Notes: a model not told the origin generated them from the letters alone. Positions 6,688 through 14,627 are shown, numbered from the stretch's first letter. The stretch: 64,000 nt of DNA from Candidatus Nitrosotenuis uzonensis (GCF_000723185.1 NZ_CBTY010000009.1:186001-250000), one strand, 5' to 3'. Made by a program: numbers and translations.

Positions 6688-7431
6688 TCACTCCTCGGTC
6701 CTAGTGTAATTCTCAACAATACTCTCAAGGCGCATCCTCTTGCCTCCAACAATCTTCAGGTCCACGTGAATCTTTTTGTTCTTTATTGTAATGATATTGT
6801 AGGTGTTCTCAAAAAGACCTCTCATCCTCTCAGAGGCGGCAGTGCCCGCATTCACAATAGATAATTCCTTTAGATTCCATATCCATGGCCTGTGCTTGTG
6901 GCCGCACAATACAAGATTGACCTTGGTTGAAAGTATAGTTCTCAGAACGTCCCCTGCATCAATTACTTCGACCCGGGCAGAGCCAGTGTCTGGAATTCCT
7001 ATCAGATGATGATGCATTGCAAGAATCTTTATCTTGTTTTCGTATTTTTTCATCGTCCTCTCAAGCCACAGATTCTGCCTGTATCCCACTTCACCTTCAT
7101 CCCTGTCAGGCCTTGCAGTCCCTATTGTCACAACTACGACATCACCTCCAAGCTCATTTACAGTCTCAAATGGAAAATGCTTTTTGAACAACAAGTACCC
7201 AGTGTTCCTATAGTCATGATTGCCAGATATTGCAATTATCTTGCCCGTGTTAATTCTTGCAAGTAGTTTTTTTGCCTTTTCATACTCTTTTGCAAGCCCC
7301 TCGTTTGTAAGATCCCCGGTAACAATGACTGCGTCCGGCTTTAGTTCGTTGACCTCTTGTATTACCTTTTCAAATACAGACTCTTGGAACTGCGAGCCAA
7401 CATGTATGTCAGATAATTGGACTATTATCAT
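6688..7431 (-). CDS. calcineurin-like metallophosphoesterase
   Basis: 247 aa, cytosolic. All metal-binding motifs are present: DIH near 8-10, GD in VTGDLTNEG near 38, GNHD near 70, HHH near 135 and GHKH near 175. The arrangement is that of the class III phosphodiesterase family (CpdA/Icc-like), which hydrolyses phosphodiesters through a two-metal centre. The substrate cannot be told from sequence. It reads towards tRNA-Ser and is divergent from the isocitrate dehydrogenase gene. Confidence 0.93.
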   Translation of the reverse strand: MIIVQLSDIHVGSQFQESVFEKVIQEVNELKPDAVIVTGDLTNEGLAKEYEKAKKLLARINTGKIIAISGNHDYRNTGYLLFKKHFPFETVNELGGDVVVVTIGTARPDRDEGEVGYRQNLWLERTMKKYENKIKILAMHHHLIGIPDTGSARVEVIDAGDVLRTILSTKVNLVLCGHKHRPWIWNLKELSIVNAGTAASERMRGLFENTYNIITIKNKKIHVDLKIVGGKRMRLESIVENYTRTEE

Positions 7432-7519
7432 GACTCAATGACACAGATTATGGTAAATTAGCTTTTGCCACAAATTCAAACTTAGAGTTAAATTAGCAGA
7501 TTCGACTCTGCATAGTAAA

Positions 7520-8554
7520 TTGGTCAAAAAAGCAACCATCATCAAAGGAGACGGCATAGGGCCGGAGGTGGTTGATTCTATGATCAGGGTGCTAAAAGAG
7601 TGCAATACACAGTCCGAGCTGATTTTGGCCGATGCAGGCTCTGAGCAGTGGCAGAAAAACGGTGAAAAGGATCCCACCTACATTCCCGAGTCCACCATGA
7701 AACTATTAGAGACTACTGATGCCTGTTTTAAGGGACCGACAACTACAATCCCAAAGCCTGGTGCACCAAGAAGTGTTGCAGTGACATTGCGCCAAAAATT
7801 TGAATTATACTCTAACATAAGACCCATCAAGACGTACAAGCGTATCACCCCAAACTATGACCTTGACTTTGTCTGCTTTAGGGAGGCAACAGAAGGCCTC
7901 TACACCGGAATAGAAGTCCAGCTCACAGATGATGCAGCCATAGCAATAAGAAAGATAACAAGACAGGGCTGCCGCAGGTTTGCAAATTCGGCAGTAGAAT
8001 GGGCAAGAAAATACAACATGAAAAAATTTGTCGCAATAACAAAACGCAACATACTCAAGGTAACTGACGGTATATTCCTAGACGAGATAAACTTGGCTGC
8101 AAAAACAGTCCCCGGACTTGAGGTTCAGGAACTATACATAGATAACATGATGCAACAACTTGTAGTAAACCCATCCCAGTTCAACGGCTCCGTTCTTGCA
8201 AGCACCAATCTGTTCATGGATATAGTATCAGAATTAGCCTCAGGCATAATAGGCTCAATCGGACTAGTATACTCTTCAAACATGGGCGATAGATATGCAA
8301 TGTTTGAGGCAGCGCACGGTAGCGCCCCGTCCTTTAAGGGTCAAAACAAAGTAAACCCGACAGCAGCAATACTCTCTGGCGCTTGGATGGCAGAATACCT
8401 TGGTGAGCCACACATCAAACAAGCCGTGTTCTCCGCAACAGAGCAGGTCATAAACGAGGGCAAGGCAGTTACATTTGATATCGGCGGCAACGCAACCACC
8501 ACCCAGATGACAGATGCCATAATTGGCGCTGCAAAAGAAAGACTAAGAAAGTAG
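7520..8554 (+). CDS. isocitrate/isopropylmalate dehydrogenase family, probably isocitrate dehydrogenase
   Basis: 344 aa, TTG start. N-terminal GDGIGPEV, the Arg-containing substrate loop around KFELYSNIRP, the REATEGLYTGIE segment, and the late MFEAAHGSAP metal/cofactor region are those of beta-decarboxylating dehydrogenases. The short length fits NAD-type isocitrate dehydrogenases; isopropylmalate or homoisocitrate dehydrogenase are alternatives. In an autotrophic thaumarchaeon it would supply 2-oxoglutarate. Stand-alone gene, convergent with fur. Confidence 0.9.
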   Translation: MVKKATIIKGDGIGPEVVDSMIRVLKECNTQSELILADAGSEQWQKNGEKDPTYIPESTMKLLETTDACFKGPTTTIPKPGAPRSVAVTLRQKFELYSNIRPIKTYKRITPNYDLDFVCFREATEGLYTGIEVQLTDDAAIAIRKITRQGCRRFANSAVEWARKYNMKKFVAITKRNILKVTDGIFLDEINLAAKTVPGLEVQELYIDNMMQQLVVNPSQFNGSVLASTNLFMDIVSELASGIIGSIGLVYSSNMGDRYAMFEAAHGSAPSFKGQNKVNPTAAILSGAWMAEYLGEPHIKQAVFSATEQVINEGKAVTFDIGGNATTTQMTDAIIGAAKERLRK

Positions 8555-8555
8555 C

Positions 8556-8987
8556 CTAGCTTTCAAACTTTGATCTGCAGTTAGCGCAGTATCCGAACAG
8601 ATCCAAGCTTCCCCGTATTATCATGTACTTTGCTTTCTTTGCTATCTTGTTCTGAATCTCGATGAGCTCATCCTCGATGCCGTCAACTATCATACCACAG
8701 TTGAGGCATACAAGGTTTACGTGTTCTCCAGTATTCGGATCAAATCGAAGCTCTCCGTTGACCTCGATTTCGTTGACAAGTCTTTTCTCTCTGAGCAAGT
8801 CAAGCGTCTTGTATACGGTGGAAAGACTCACCATCGGGTATTTTTTCTGTACCACCTTGTGTATGTGCTCCGCGCTTGGGTGTTCTTCCGTATTCATGAC
8901 ATAATCTACGATCGCTATTCTCTGCGGCGTAACCCTGAATCCGTCCTTTCTTAGGGTAGCTACTAGATCCTCGATCTGTTGCTTCAT
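8556..8987 (-). CDS. fur: Fur/PerR family metalloregulator
   Basis: 143 aa. N-terminal winged helix (residues about 1-85, with GFRVTPQRIAIVDYV and SLSTVYKTLDLL) followed by the metal-binding dimerisation domain with CLNC and CANC structural-zinc pairs and HVNLV. Length and motifs fit Fur, PerR or Zur; the neighbouring dps and the 7-1-7 palindrome favour a PerR- or Fur-like role in iron/oxidative stress. ATG start, with a TATA box about 28 nt upstream. Probably autoregulated, as operators lie in its own promoter. Confidence 0.94.
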   Translation of the reverse strand: MKQQIEDLVATLRKDGFRVTPQRIAIVDYVMNTEEHPSAEHIHKVVQKKYPMVSLSTVYKTLDLLREKRLVNEIEVNGELRFDPNTGEHVNLVCLNCGMIVDGIEDELIEIQNKIAKKAKYMIIRGSLDLFGYCANCRSKFES

Positions 8988-9010
8988 GTTACAGATGGAT
9001 ATTATTCTTA

Positions 9011-9020
9011 TTAATATTTA
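9011..9020 (-). promoter_or_regulatory. TATA box of fur
   Basis: On the minus strand TAAATATTAA lies 24-33 nt before the fur ATG, so the mRNA is predicted to be leaderless. The palindrome at 9021-9035 lies next to its upstream edge, over the BRE position, so a bound dimer could block TFB/TBP. Confidence 0.55.
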
Positions 9021-9035
9021 ATTCTTATTAAGAAT
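9021..9035. promoter_or_regulatory. perfect 7-1-7 Fur/PerR-type operator
   Basis: ATTCTTA-T-TAAGAAT is a perfect inverted repeat with one central base, the geometry of Fur-family boxes. A second half-site copy (ATTCTTATTA) occurs at 9004-9013. It lies midway between divergent fur and dps, so one protein could control both genes. Confidence 0.75.
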
Positions 9036-9057
9036 AATTCCTAATTAATAACAACAA

Positions 9058-9064
9058 TTAAATA
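9058..9064 (+). promoter_or_regulatory. TATA box of dps
   Basis: TTAAATA is centred 25 nt before the dps ATG, predicting a leaderless transcript. It overlaps the second operator by two bases. Confidence 0.5.
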
Positions 9065-9077
9065 GGAATAGTTCCTA
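9063..9077. promoter_or_regulatory. second 7-1-7 operator before dps
   Basis: TAGGAAT-A-GTTCCTA is an imperfect 7-1-7 dyad (6 of 7 pairs), overlapping the dps TATA box and lying just before the predicted transcription start, where a repressor would block initiation. Confidence 0.6.
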
Positions 9078-9085
9078 ATAAGACC

Positions 9086-9562
9086 ATGAGTAAAATAAAC
9101 ATCGGAATATCTGACGGAGACAGAGCAGAGGTAAACAAGATCCTCAGCAAGGTTCTCGCAGACGAATACGTGCTTTACACCAAGACCAGAAACTACCACT
9201 GGAACGTTGTGGGGCCTCAATTCAGTGAATACCACAAGCTGTTCTCAGACCAGTACGAGGCGCTAGATGGCGATATCGATGAGATCGCAGAGAGAATCCG
9301 CTCACTTGGAGCAATGACTCCTGCTACACTTGCAGAATTTGCCAAGACCTCAAGGCTTGAGGAACACCCAGGCGTGTATCCTGATGCATCGACCATGATA
9401 GCAAACCTGCTAGTGGACCACGAGACAGTCATCCGCACGCTACGCGCAGATGTTGATTCTTGCGTAAAACACAACGACGCTGGAACGGCAGACTTTCTCA
9501 CAGGACTTTTAGAAAAGCACGAAAAGACCGCATGGATGCTCAGATCCATGCTGGAGAAATAA
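9086..9562 (+). CDS. dps: Dps-family ferritin-like protein
   Basis: 158 aa, four-helix ferritin-like fold. The family's inter-subunit ferroxidase motif is visible: YHWNVVGPQFSEYHKLF with D and E residues in YEALDGDIDEIAERI. Dps dodecamers oxidise and store iron with peroxide and can protect DNA. Transcribed divergently from fur across paired operators, so induced by peroxide or metal change (inference). Two CPCC mini-proteins follow on the same strand. Confidence 0.96.
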   Translation: MSKINIGISDGDRAEVNKILSKVLADEYVLYTKTRNYHWNVVGPQFSEYHKLFSDQYEALDGDIDEIAERIRSLGAMTPATLAEFAKTSRLEEHPGVYPDASTMIANLLVDHETVIRTLRADVDSCVKHNDAGTADFLTGLLEKHEKTAWMLRSMLEK

Positions 9563-9587
9563 CTCCCCAATTTTTTAAGGTGAAATA

Positions 9588-9776
9588 ATGGCACAAATCT
9601 GCAACGACATTTGTGAGAGATACAAGGCAAGGGCGGTAACAACGCACTTCAAATACGGAGTGGGCCAAAAGTGGTGTTCGGTGTGCACCACGTTCCTTGT
9701 GGCAGACACAATACGCTGCCCGTGCTGCAACATTAAGCTACGCACAAAATCAAGGGTGAAAAAGAAATGGCAGTAA
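9588..9776 (+). CDS. CPCC mini zinc-ribbon protein, dps operon
   Basis: 62 aa, ATG start 25 nt after the dps stop with AAGGTGA as Shine-Dalgarno. It carries CNDIC near the N-terminus, CSVC near 30, CPCC near 44 and a basic LRTKSRVKKK tail. It is a close paralog of the 3323 product. Co-transcription with dps suggests a link to metal or oxidative stress, but the role is unknown. Confidence 0.82.
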   Translation: MAQICNDICERYKARAVTTHFKYGVGQKWCSVCTTFLVADTIRCPCCNIKLRTKSRVKKKWQ

Positions 9777-9934
9777 GGCTCGGAAGGGACTGCAGTAGCA
9801 TTTGCAGGTATTTTAGTGCCGAGTCGCCAAGGCATCTGAAGAACACCACGTTCAGAAAGTGGTGTAACTATTGCAAGCTGCATCTTGTCTCAAAATACTG
9901 GAGATGTCCGTGTTGCAGGGCCCCCCTCAACTAA
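9767..9934 (+). CDS. second CPCC mini-protein, dps operon
   Basis: 55 aa. The ATG overlaps the end of the preceding gene by 10 nt, so translation is probably coupled. Motifs CSSIC (9-13), CNYC (33-36) and CPCC (47-50) repeat the family pattern, with a short tail instead of the LRT(R/K)SR tail. Converges with the HemK2-like gene (8-nt overlap). Confidence 0.75.
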   Translation: MAVRLGRDCSSICRYFSAESPRHLKNTTFRKWCNYCKLHLVSKYWRCPCCRAPLN

Positions 9935-10457
9935 ATCTGGCTTCAACAAGCACTAGCTCTTCAAAAAACATTCTCTTTTTTGCAATTATCCTAACTGATA
10001 GATTTTTTGATTCCATTTCCCGGACTAGTTTTCCATAATTTGCAAGCGATGACGTCAAAAGTAGCATCTTGCCCTCAGTTTTCAGACATGATATAGTAGT
10101 CTCTATTATGTGTAATGGAACCTGTGTGCCTTCAGGCCCACCATCAGTTGTTATGTCAAGTATTTGCTCTGATGGAAGATATGGAAAGTTGCAGACTATG
10201 AGATCAAATTTTTTGCGCAATGCGCTTGCCCCGTCACAACATACGCAGTTGGTATCCCTTTGTCCCACAAGCGAGTTAAAGTCAAGATCAGTTCTTACCA
10301 CTAGATCAAAATTATGCTCAAGTATTTCTGCCAAATACCCAGAGCCAGTACCTATTTCAAGTGCCGATGATCCAGATTCCTTTTCCAGATATCCTGCAAA
10401 AAACATTGTATCCTCTGCAGGGATATACGTTTCTTCACTAGATGAGCTGTTTTGCAA
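9927..10457 (-). CDS. HemK2/Mtq2-like protein methyltransferase
   Basis: 176 aa, class I SAM-dependent fold. ALEIGTGSGY (about 32-41) is the SAM-binding loop, RTDLD the acidic residue of strand 2, and NFPYLP the catalytic motif, here NFPY rather than the usual NPPY. The short length without an N-terminal helical domain fits HemK2, which methylates the Gln of the GGQ motif in the translation release factor (family knowledge). The start overlaps the end of rsmA by 20 nt, placing it last in the L21e-Rpo4-DUF655-RsmA operon. Confidence 0.85.
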   Translation of the reverse strand: MQNSSSSEETYIPAEDTMFFAGYLEKESGSSALEIGTGSGYLAEILEHNFDLVVRTDLDFNSLVGQRDTNCVCCDGASALRKKFDLIVCNFPYLPSEQILDITTDGGPEGTQVPLHIIETTISCLKTEGKMLLLTSSLANYGKLVREMESKNLSVRIIAKKRMFFEELVLVEARFS

Positions 10458-11142
10458 GTCTTATCACCTCGTCACTCCCAAGCTCTTCCAGTCGCTTCTC
10501 TGATTGTATGCTCTTTCCGAATTTTTTTGCAATGTTGGAAATCGTCTTGCGCCTGTATGAAAAAAGTAGATTGACTGTACGTACAAGCTTTTCTGACAAG
10601 ACTGCCTTTTTCCTCAGACGCAGTACTACCGAGTCTACCTTTGGAGGCGGCTCAAAGTTGTGTCTTCCAACGTCCATAATCTTTTCAATCTCAAACGCAT
10701 GATTTGCAATCACCGATATTGCACGTATAGCCTTGCCTTCATAGCCTAGCTTGTCGGCAAACTCTTTTTGCACCATTATTACCGCACGAGAGAAGCTTGC
10801 CTGCGCCAGATACTCTATTGCCTGCCTGCTTTTTGAGTATGGCAGGCTGGAGACAAACACGGAGAATTTAGGCGCAATCTCAAAGCCGTTTGCACGCACA
10901 AGGTCAAGATTTTCTATGTCGGCAAAACTCACAAGCGCCTCAGAGTATAGGTCCCTGTCTGCCTCAGCTGAGATTACGTGCTTTGCATTCTGACATAAAA
11001 GCGGTGTTAGTATTCCCCTGCCCGTTCCTATCTCAAAGACGATATCCTTTTTTGTTATATTTGCCGCATCGACCATATCCCTTGCGATGCTTTGAGATTT
11101 TAAAAAGTGCTGCCCTAGTCTTTGCCGTTTACTTTTTGACAA
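10438..11142 (-). CDS. rsmA: 16S rRNA dimethyladenosine transferase RsmA/Dim1
   Basis: 234 aa. LGQHFL near residue 9 and EIGTGRGILT near 37 are the KsgA signature and SAM loop; SSLPYSKS near 95 is motif IV, with Ser in place of the usual Asn of NLPY; FEPPPKVDS near 163 is the typical C-terminal landmark. It dimethylates the two adjacent adenines in the 3' hairpin of 16S rRNA late in 30S assembly. Overlaps DUF655 upstream by 14 nt. Confidence 0.94.
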   Translation of the reverse strand: MSKSKRQRLGQHFLKSQSIARDMVDAANITKKDIVFEIGTGRGILTPLLCQNAKHVISAEADRDLYSEALVSFADIENLDLVRANGFEIAPKFSVFVSSLPYSKSRQAIEYLAQASFSRAVIMVQKEFADKLGYEGKAIRAISVIANHAFEIEKIMDVGRHNFEPPPKVDSVVLRLRKKAVLSEKLVRTVNLLFSYRRKTISNIAKKFGKSIQSEKRLEELGSDEVIRLAKQLI

Positions 11143-11704
11143 AGAGAGTTACCTTCACTTCGCCAGTAATCTCATCCATGATCCTGTCTGCAATCTGCTT
11201 CATTGGTTCCTTGAGGCCCACCCTGTTCTGCAGGTCGTTAAAGTCTACAAATGGTTGTTTTTCGCGCTCATCAAGTATTGCCTTCATGTATGTCTTGCCG
11301 ATTCCGGGGATGAGATCAAGTGCGTGGATTCGTGGTGTCAGAGGCTGAGCGTGATTGATGTAATCAACAAATCGCTTCTCGTTGTTTGCAACTATCTGGT
11401 TTACCACGTTTCTTAGCTCCGATTGTGCGGCTGCAGAGATTTTTGAGAACTCTAGCTTCCCAAGAACGGACATTATCTTTGTCCTTCCCTCCTTTCCAAT
11501 GTAGATTCTCTCGCCGATATCAAATGTAGTGTTAGGCATTCCTAGAACTTCTAATAATGTGAGTCTGTCCTCCCCTATTGCAGTGATTATAATTCCCTCG
11601 CGTCCACGCACCGTAGTTGACTTGCCGCGCGTGACATAGTCTAGGACATATGCGTATTCCTCATACTTGCGTGGCGGGCTTGCACTTCGTTCCAAAAAAA
11701 CCAC
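11129..11704 (-). CDS. DUF655 RNA-binding-type protein
   Basis: 191 aa. The N-terminal half is an OB-like beta region (EEYAYVLDYV, GEDRLTLLEV); the C-terminal half has a helix-hairpin-helix with LIPGIGKTYMKAILDERE near 135. This is the conserved archaeal DUF655 family, always found between rpoF and rsmA. A role in RNA binding or ribosome assembly is inferred from the fold and context. Confidence 0.92.
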   Translation of the reverse strand: MVFLERSASPPRKYEEYAYVLDYVTRGKSTTVRGREGIIITAIGEDRLTLLEVLGMPNTTFDIGERIYIGKEGRTKIMSVLGKLEFSKISAAAQSELRNVVNQIVANNEKRFVDYINHAQPLTPRIHALDLIPGIGKTYMKAILDEREKQPFVDFNDLQNRVGLKEPMKQIADRIMDEITGEVKVTLFVKK

Positions 11705-11713
11705 TTGTTACGA

Positions 11714-12040
11714 TTAAGAGTTCCCCTTGATGATTTGCAGTATTTTTTCTAGCGTCTCAGCTAGGATGAGCTTTTTCCATCCGAATGTGAATGCGCGTAG
11801 TTCAGCAAGCGAGGTAGGCATTATATTCACAATTTCTACTGCTTCCTCCTCGGTGAGGCCACACTCTTTTTTGAGCTCTTGTTTTATCTTTTTTGCAGAT
11901 TTAGAGTCAACTTTGGCAAATTTGGTAACATAATCATACGTCCAACGCTGAATCTGGTCCATTTTTTCAGCATCTTCCTTTTCCAAGATTTCCTTAACTT
12001 CTGCCAACGATATTGGCTGGCTTTTCTTTACTTGTTCCAT
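11714..12040 (-). CDS. rpoF: DNA-directed RNA polymerase subunit Rpo4 (RpoF)
   Basis: 108 aa, all-helical Rpb4-like. The helical LAEVKEILEK start and the HRDC-like segment with LTEEEAVEIVNIMPTSLAEL are typical. Together with Rpo7 it forms the polymerase stalk that binds TFE and nascent RNA. It follows L21e with almost no gap (stop of L21e at 12041). Confidence 0.95.
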   Translation of the reverse strand: MEQVKKSQPISLAEVKEILEKEDAEKMDQIQRWTYDYVTKFAKVDSKSAKKIKQELKKECGLTEEEAVEIVNIMPTSLAELRAFTFGWKKLILAETLEKILQIIKGNS

Positions 12041-12343
12041 TTACTTTACACCGAACGGTTTGATATGGTCCAATCTAGTGATTAAGGTTTTCGTCTTGTT
12101 ACCCAGCTTAACATCCATAGTAACTGCCCTTCTGCCTACTTCAGTTATTGTGCCTACCTTTCCATGGTATCTCCTGTGTGGCAGCGACTTGTGCTGTCTT
12201 GGATCTATGATTACCAGAGCCTGGTCTCCTACATGATACTCTCTCATCAGAAATGCCACTCCTCGTGGAGCCTCTTTTGTAAGAGCTGCCCTTGATTTGT
12301 GTCTAAACCCATGCGAGTGGCCAGACGGCTTCTTAGTAGTCAT
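12041..12343 (-). CDS. rpl21e: 50S ribosomal protein L21e
   Basis: 100 aa basic protein. N-terminal HSHGFRHKSRAALTKEAPRG and central VGDQALVIIDPRQHKSLPHR match archaeal L21e; the KOW-like HGKVGTITEVGRRAVTM follows. First gene of the conserved operon with rpoF, DUF655, rsmA and hemK2. Confidence 0.97.
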   Translation of the reverse strand: MTTKKPSGHSHGFRHKSRAALTKEAPRGVAFLMREYHVGDQALVIIDPRQHKSLPHRRYHGKVGTITEVGRRAVTMDVKLGNKTKTLITRLDHIKPFGVK

Positions 12344-12408
12344 AAAATCAAGGGCTCCTCCTCCTCATTATATTACTTTTGATACTTGTTGAGCCTCAGG
12401 CTACAAAT

Positions 12409-12945
12409 TCAAAGCAGTTTGTTTCTAGAGGCATCAATTCGCAAAAGATCCACCTTGCTTTTGGGCCCCACCAACCTTGCCTCAAATATCGGCACATAGA
12501 TTTCAGTCACCTTCCGTATCGTGACTTTCTCGTCAAGATCTCTGATCTTCTTTTCCTTTGGTCTTTTTATGCATGACTCGAATTTTTTTATAACTTCCTG
12601 CTCTGTCAGCCTGGGTCTTTTTACCGTATGCTCTTTTTCTTGCAATATCCTATCCGGATAGTTTTCAATTATTTTCGAATCATAATTGAATCCAAAATCT
12701 ACCTCATCGCCAAGATGGTTGAAGAATCTGGTATAGTCATCATCTACGAATACGTGCTCTTCAAGCTCCAGATCCACTGTGTTCTTTCCCTTCTTTGTTC
12801 CAAGTATCTTCCTCCATACAGATTTTTCCCGTATTGGAAATATTCCATCACCAAGAACGACTTCCGATACATTATAGTCTACTTTGATCGAGTGTGTTGC
12901 CTTGCGATAATAGTTGGCCGAGTAGTTTCCTTCAATCATCACCAT
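12409..12945 (-). CDS. conserved hypothetical, main ORF of a frameshifted gene
   Basis: 178-aa ORF from its first ATG. No domain is recognised; it is a mixed alpha-beta protein with a charged linker (RPKEKKIRDLDEKVTIR) and no signal peptide or membrane helix. The same frame stays open for another 33 codons upstream without any start codon, right up to a seven-base A run, where a second frame with a good TTG start takes over. The full protein is therefore probably 233 aa starting at 13109. Either a sequence error, a natural mutation, or slippage on the A run explains it. Confidence 0.75.
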   Translation of the reverse strand: MVMIEGNYSANYYRKATHSIKVDYNVSEVVLGDGIFPIREKSVWRKILGTKKGKNTVDLELEEHVFVDDDYTRFFNHLGDEVDFGFNYDSKIIENYPDRILQEKEHTVKRPRLTEQEVIKKFESCIKRPKEKKIRDLDEKVTIRKVTEIYVPIFEARLVGPKSKVDLLRIDASRNKLL

Positions 12946-13109
12946 TGCTTCATAGTTGAGTGCAAACGAGCTAATACTGACATCTGCCTTGTTAGGCTTT
13001 GTTAGAAGTGTTTTGAACGGACCTGTCTTTTTGTCCTCAAGTATTTTTTTGCCTCAAGTTCATCGAGTTTTTTTCGTAAAACTATGATGCTTTTTTTGTA
13101 TTCAGACAA
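12946..13109 (-). pseudogene. detached N-terminal part of the 12409 gene (frameshift at A7 run)
   Basis: From TTG 13109 the frame encodes MSEYKKSIIVLRKKLDELEA and two Lys codons up to 13044. There a run of seven A (plus-strand T at 13044-13050) shifts the frame; one more A would join it to ILEDKKTGPFKTLLTKPN and on into the 178-aa ORF without a stop. Unshifted, this frame ends soon after (RSKHF stop). The coiled-coil N-terminus plus the continuation look like one ordinary protein. Confidence 0.65.
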
Positions 13110-13194
13110 ATTCCTTTTTGTTGTGGCTGCATGTCTATTAAGTTTAACCGAAAGTGATCAAAAAAGATAATACACAAAAATCATACTACAGCAC

Positions 13195-13572
13195 ATGGCA
13201 AAGCAGAAAAAACCAGGTTACATTGAGAGGTTTTTGAAAAGGGCTGATAAGGCAATAGACGAGGCGGTAAATCAGGGAATCAAGAGAGCTGATGAGATTT
13301 TAGATGATGCAGTAGAATACGGCAAAATAGCTGCAAGCGAGGCGGAAAAAAGAAGTCGCGAGCTGCGCAAGCATGCAAAGACTGAAGCTGTCAAGATAAA
13401 GTCACGCGGCGAGCAGGAGCTGACAAAGGGATTATCAGCTGCAAGAAAGCTTGCCGCTTCCGAGAAGGAAAACCTCGAGACACTTGCCAAGCTTGCAGAG
13501 CTACGCAAGGCAGGTGTCATTACTGAGTCAGAGTTCCAGTCAAAAAAGAAAAAGATTCTCGATAGGATCTAA
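13195..13572 (+). CDS. SHOCT-domain coiled-coil protein
   Basis: 125 aa, highly charged. Residues about 1-90 form a long amphipathic helix rich in Ala, Lys and Glu; the last 30 residues (LAKLAELRKAGVITESEFQS onward) are a SHOCT domain, a short helical module found at the ends of many membrane or oligomeric proteins. No membrane segment here. Divergent from the frameshifted gene, convergent with radA. Function unknown. Confidence 0.82.
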   Translation: MAKQKKPGYIERFLKRADKAIDEAVNQGIKRADEILDDAVEYGKIAASEAEKRSRELRKHAKTEAVKIKSRGEQELTKGLSAARKLAASEKENLETLAKLAELRKAGVITESEFQSKKKKILDRI

Positions 13573-13608
13573 AAAATTAAGATCCCGCAAAAAATCGCGG
13601 TAGTGTAG

Positions 13609-14604
13609 TTATTCTTCTTCGGATTTTTTCTTTTTCTTTGTTTCGTCCTCAGGGTCTGCAATTCCGCCTTCTGTGACAGTAAATATGACCTCTTCCTCCG
13701 GGTGATGAGGACTGTCAACCATTCTGGCAATTCTCTTTTTGCCCGACTTTTTGAAGTATATCCTGTAGGTACTTGTGTGTGCAACTACATTTCCACCAAT
13801 TGGCTTTGTCGGATCGCCAAAGAATACGTCTGGAGAAGCCATTACCTGGTTTGTTGCAATTGCTGCGCAGTTGTACGTTTCGGCGGTTCTGACAAGCAGA
13901 TGCATGAACCTATTGAGCCTTTGCTGCCTCTCAGACAAAGTTCCACGTCCCAGATACTCTGAGCGGAACAATCCAACTGCAGAATCAGCTATTATCAGCT
14001 TGATATTATGTTGCTCTATTATAGGTCCTGCCTCTTCAAGAATCAGTGTCTGGTGTGCCGAGTTGTATGCTCTTGCAACTATTATATTGTCAAGAACTTT
14101 TTCCGGCTCCATTCCTTTTGCCTTTGCAATCGAAACTATTCTTTCAGGTCGAAAAGTGTTCTCACTGTCTATGTAGAGAACTCCCCCACCAAGGCCACCT
14201 TCTTCTTTTGGTTTTTGGCACATCACACACATTGTCAGGCAAAACTGGGTCTTTCCAGATCCAAATTCTCCATAAACTTCCGTGAGTGCTTGTGTCTCTA
14301 GCCCGCCATCAAGCAGGTGATCAAGGCATTCTGTTCCTGTTGTGATTTTGCCAATATCCTGCCTTCTTTTGTAAATCTCAGTGGCAGTAACAAAGTCTTT
14401 TGTTATCAGACCCTGTTCCATCAAAAGATGTCTTGCTTTGGTGACAATCTTTTCTGCGGTTTCCTTGTCCATGCCAGTTACTTCGGCAACGTCCACTGGG
14501 CCACGGACAACCAAATCCATTATACTGTGTATCCCTGCATCAGTTAGTTTTTTTGTAGTTACAGGTCCTACGCCATCGAGGCTGTCTAGTCGTATATCAT
14601 CCAT
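13609..14604 (-). CDS. radA: DNA repair and recombination protein RadA
   Basis: 331 aa. An N-terminal helix-hairpin-helix domain (LDGVGPVTTKKLTDAGI, residues 8-24) is followed by the RecA core with Walker A GEFGSGKTQ near 110 and Walker B LIIADSAVG near 208. It is the archaeal Rad51 homolog that forms filaments on single-stranded DNA and drives strand exchange. The C-terminal tail is acidic then Lys-rich (EDETKKKKKSEEE). ATG start with a TATA box at 14628-14635, consistent with a leaderless mRNA. Confidence 0.98.
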   Translation of the reverse strand: MDDIRLDSLDGVGPVTTKKLTDAGIHSIMDLVVRGPVDVAEVTGMDKETAEKIVTKARHLLMEQGLITKDFVTATEIYKRRQDIGKITTGTECLDHLLDGGLETQALTEVYGEFGSGKTQFCLTMCVMCQKPKEEGGLGGGVLYIDSENTFRPERIVSIAKAKGMEPEKVLDNIIVARAYNSAHQTLILEEAGPIIEQHNIKLIIADSAVGLFRSEYLGRGTLSERQQRLNRFMHLLVRTAETYNCAAIATNQVMASPDVFFGDPTKPIGGNVVAHTSTYRIYFKKSGKKRIARMVDSPHHPEEEVIFTVTEGGIADPEDETKKKKKSEEE

Positions 14605-14627
14605 ACCGTATGGTACCGTACCTTACC

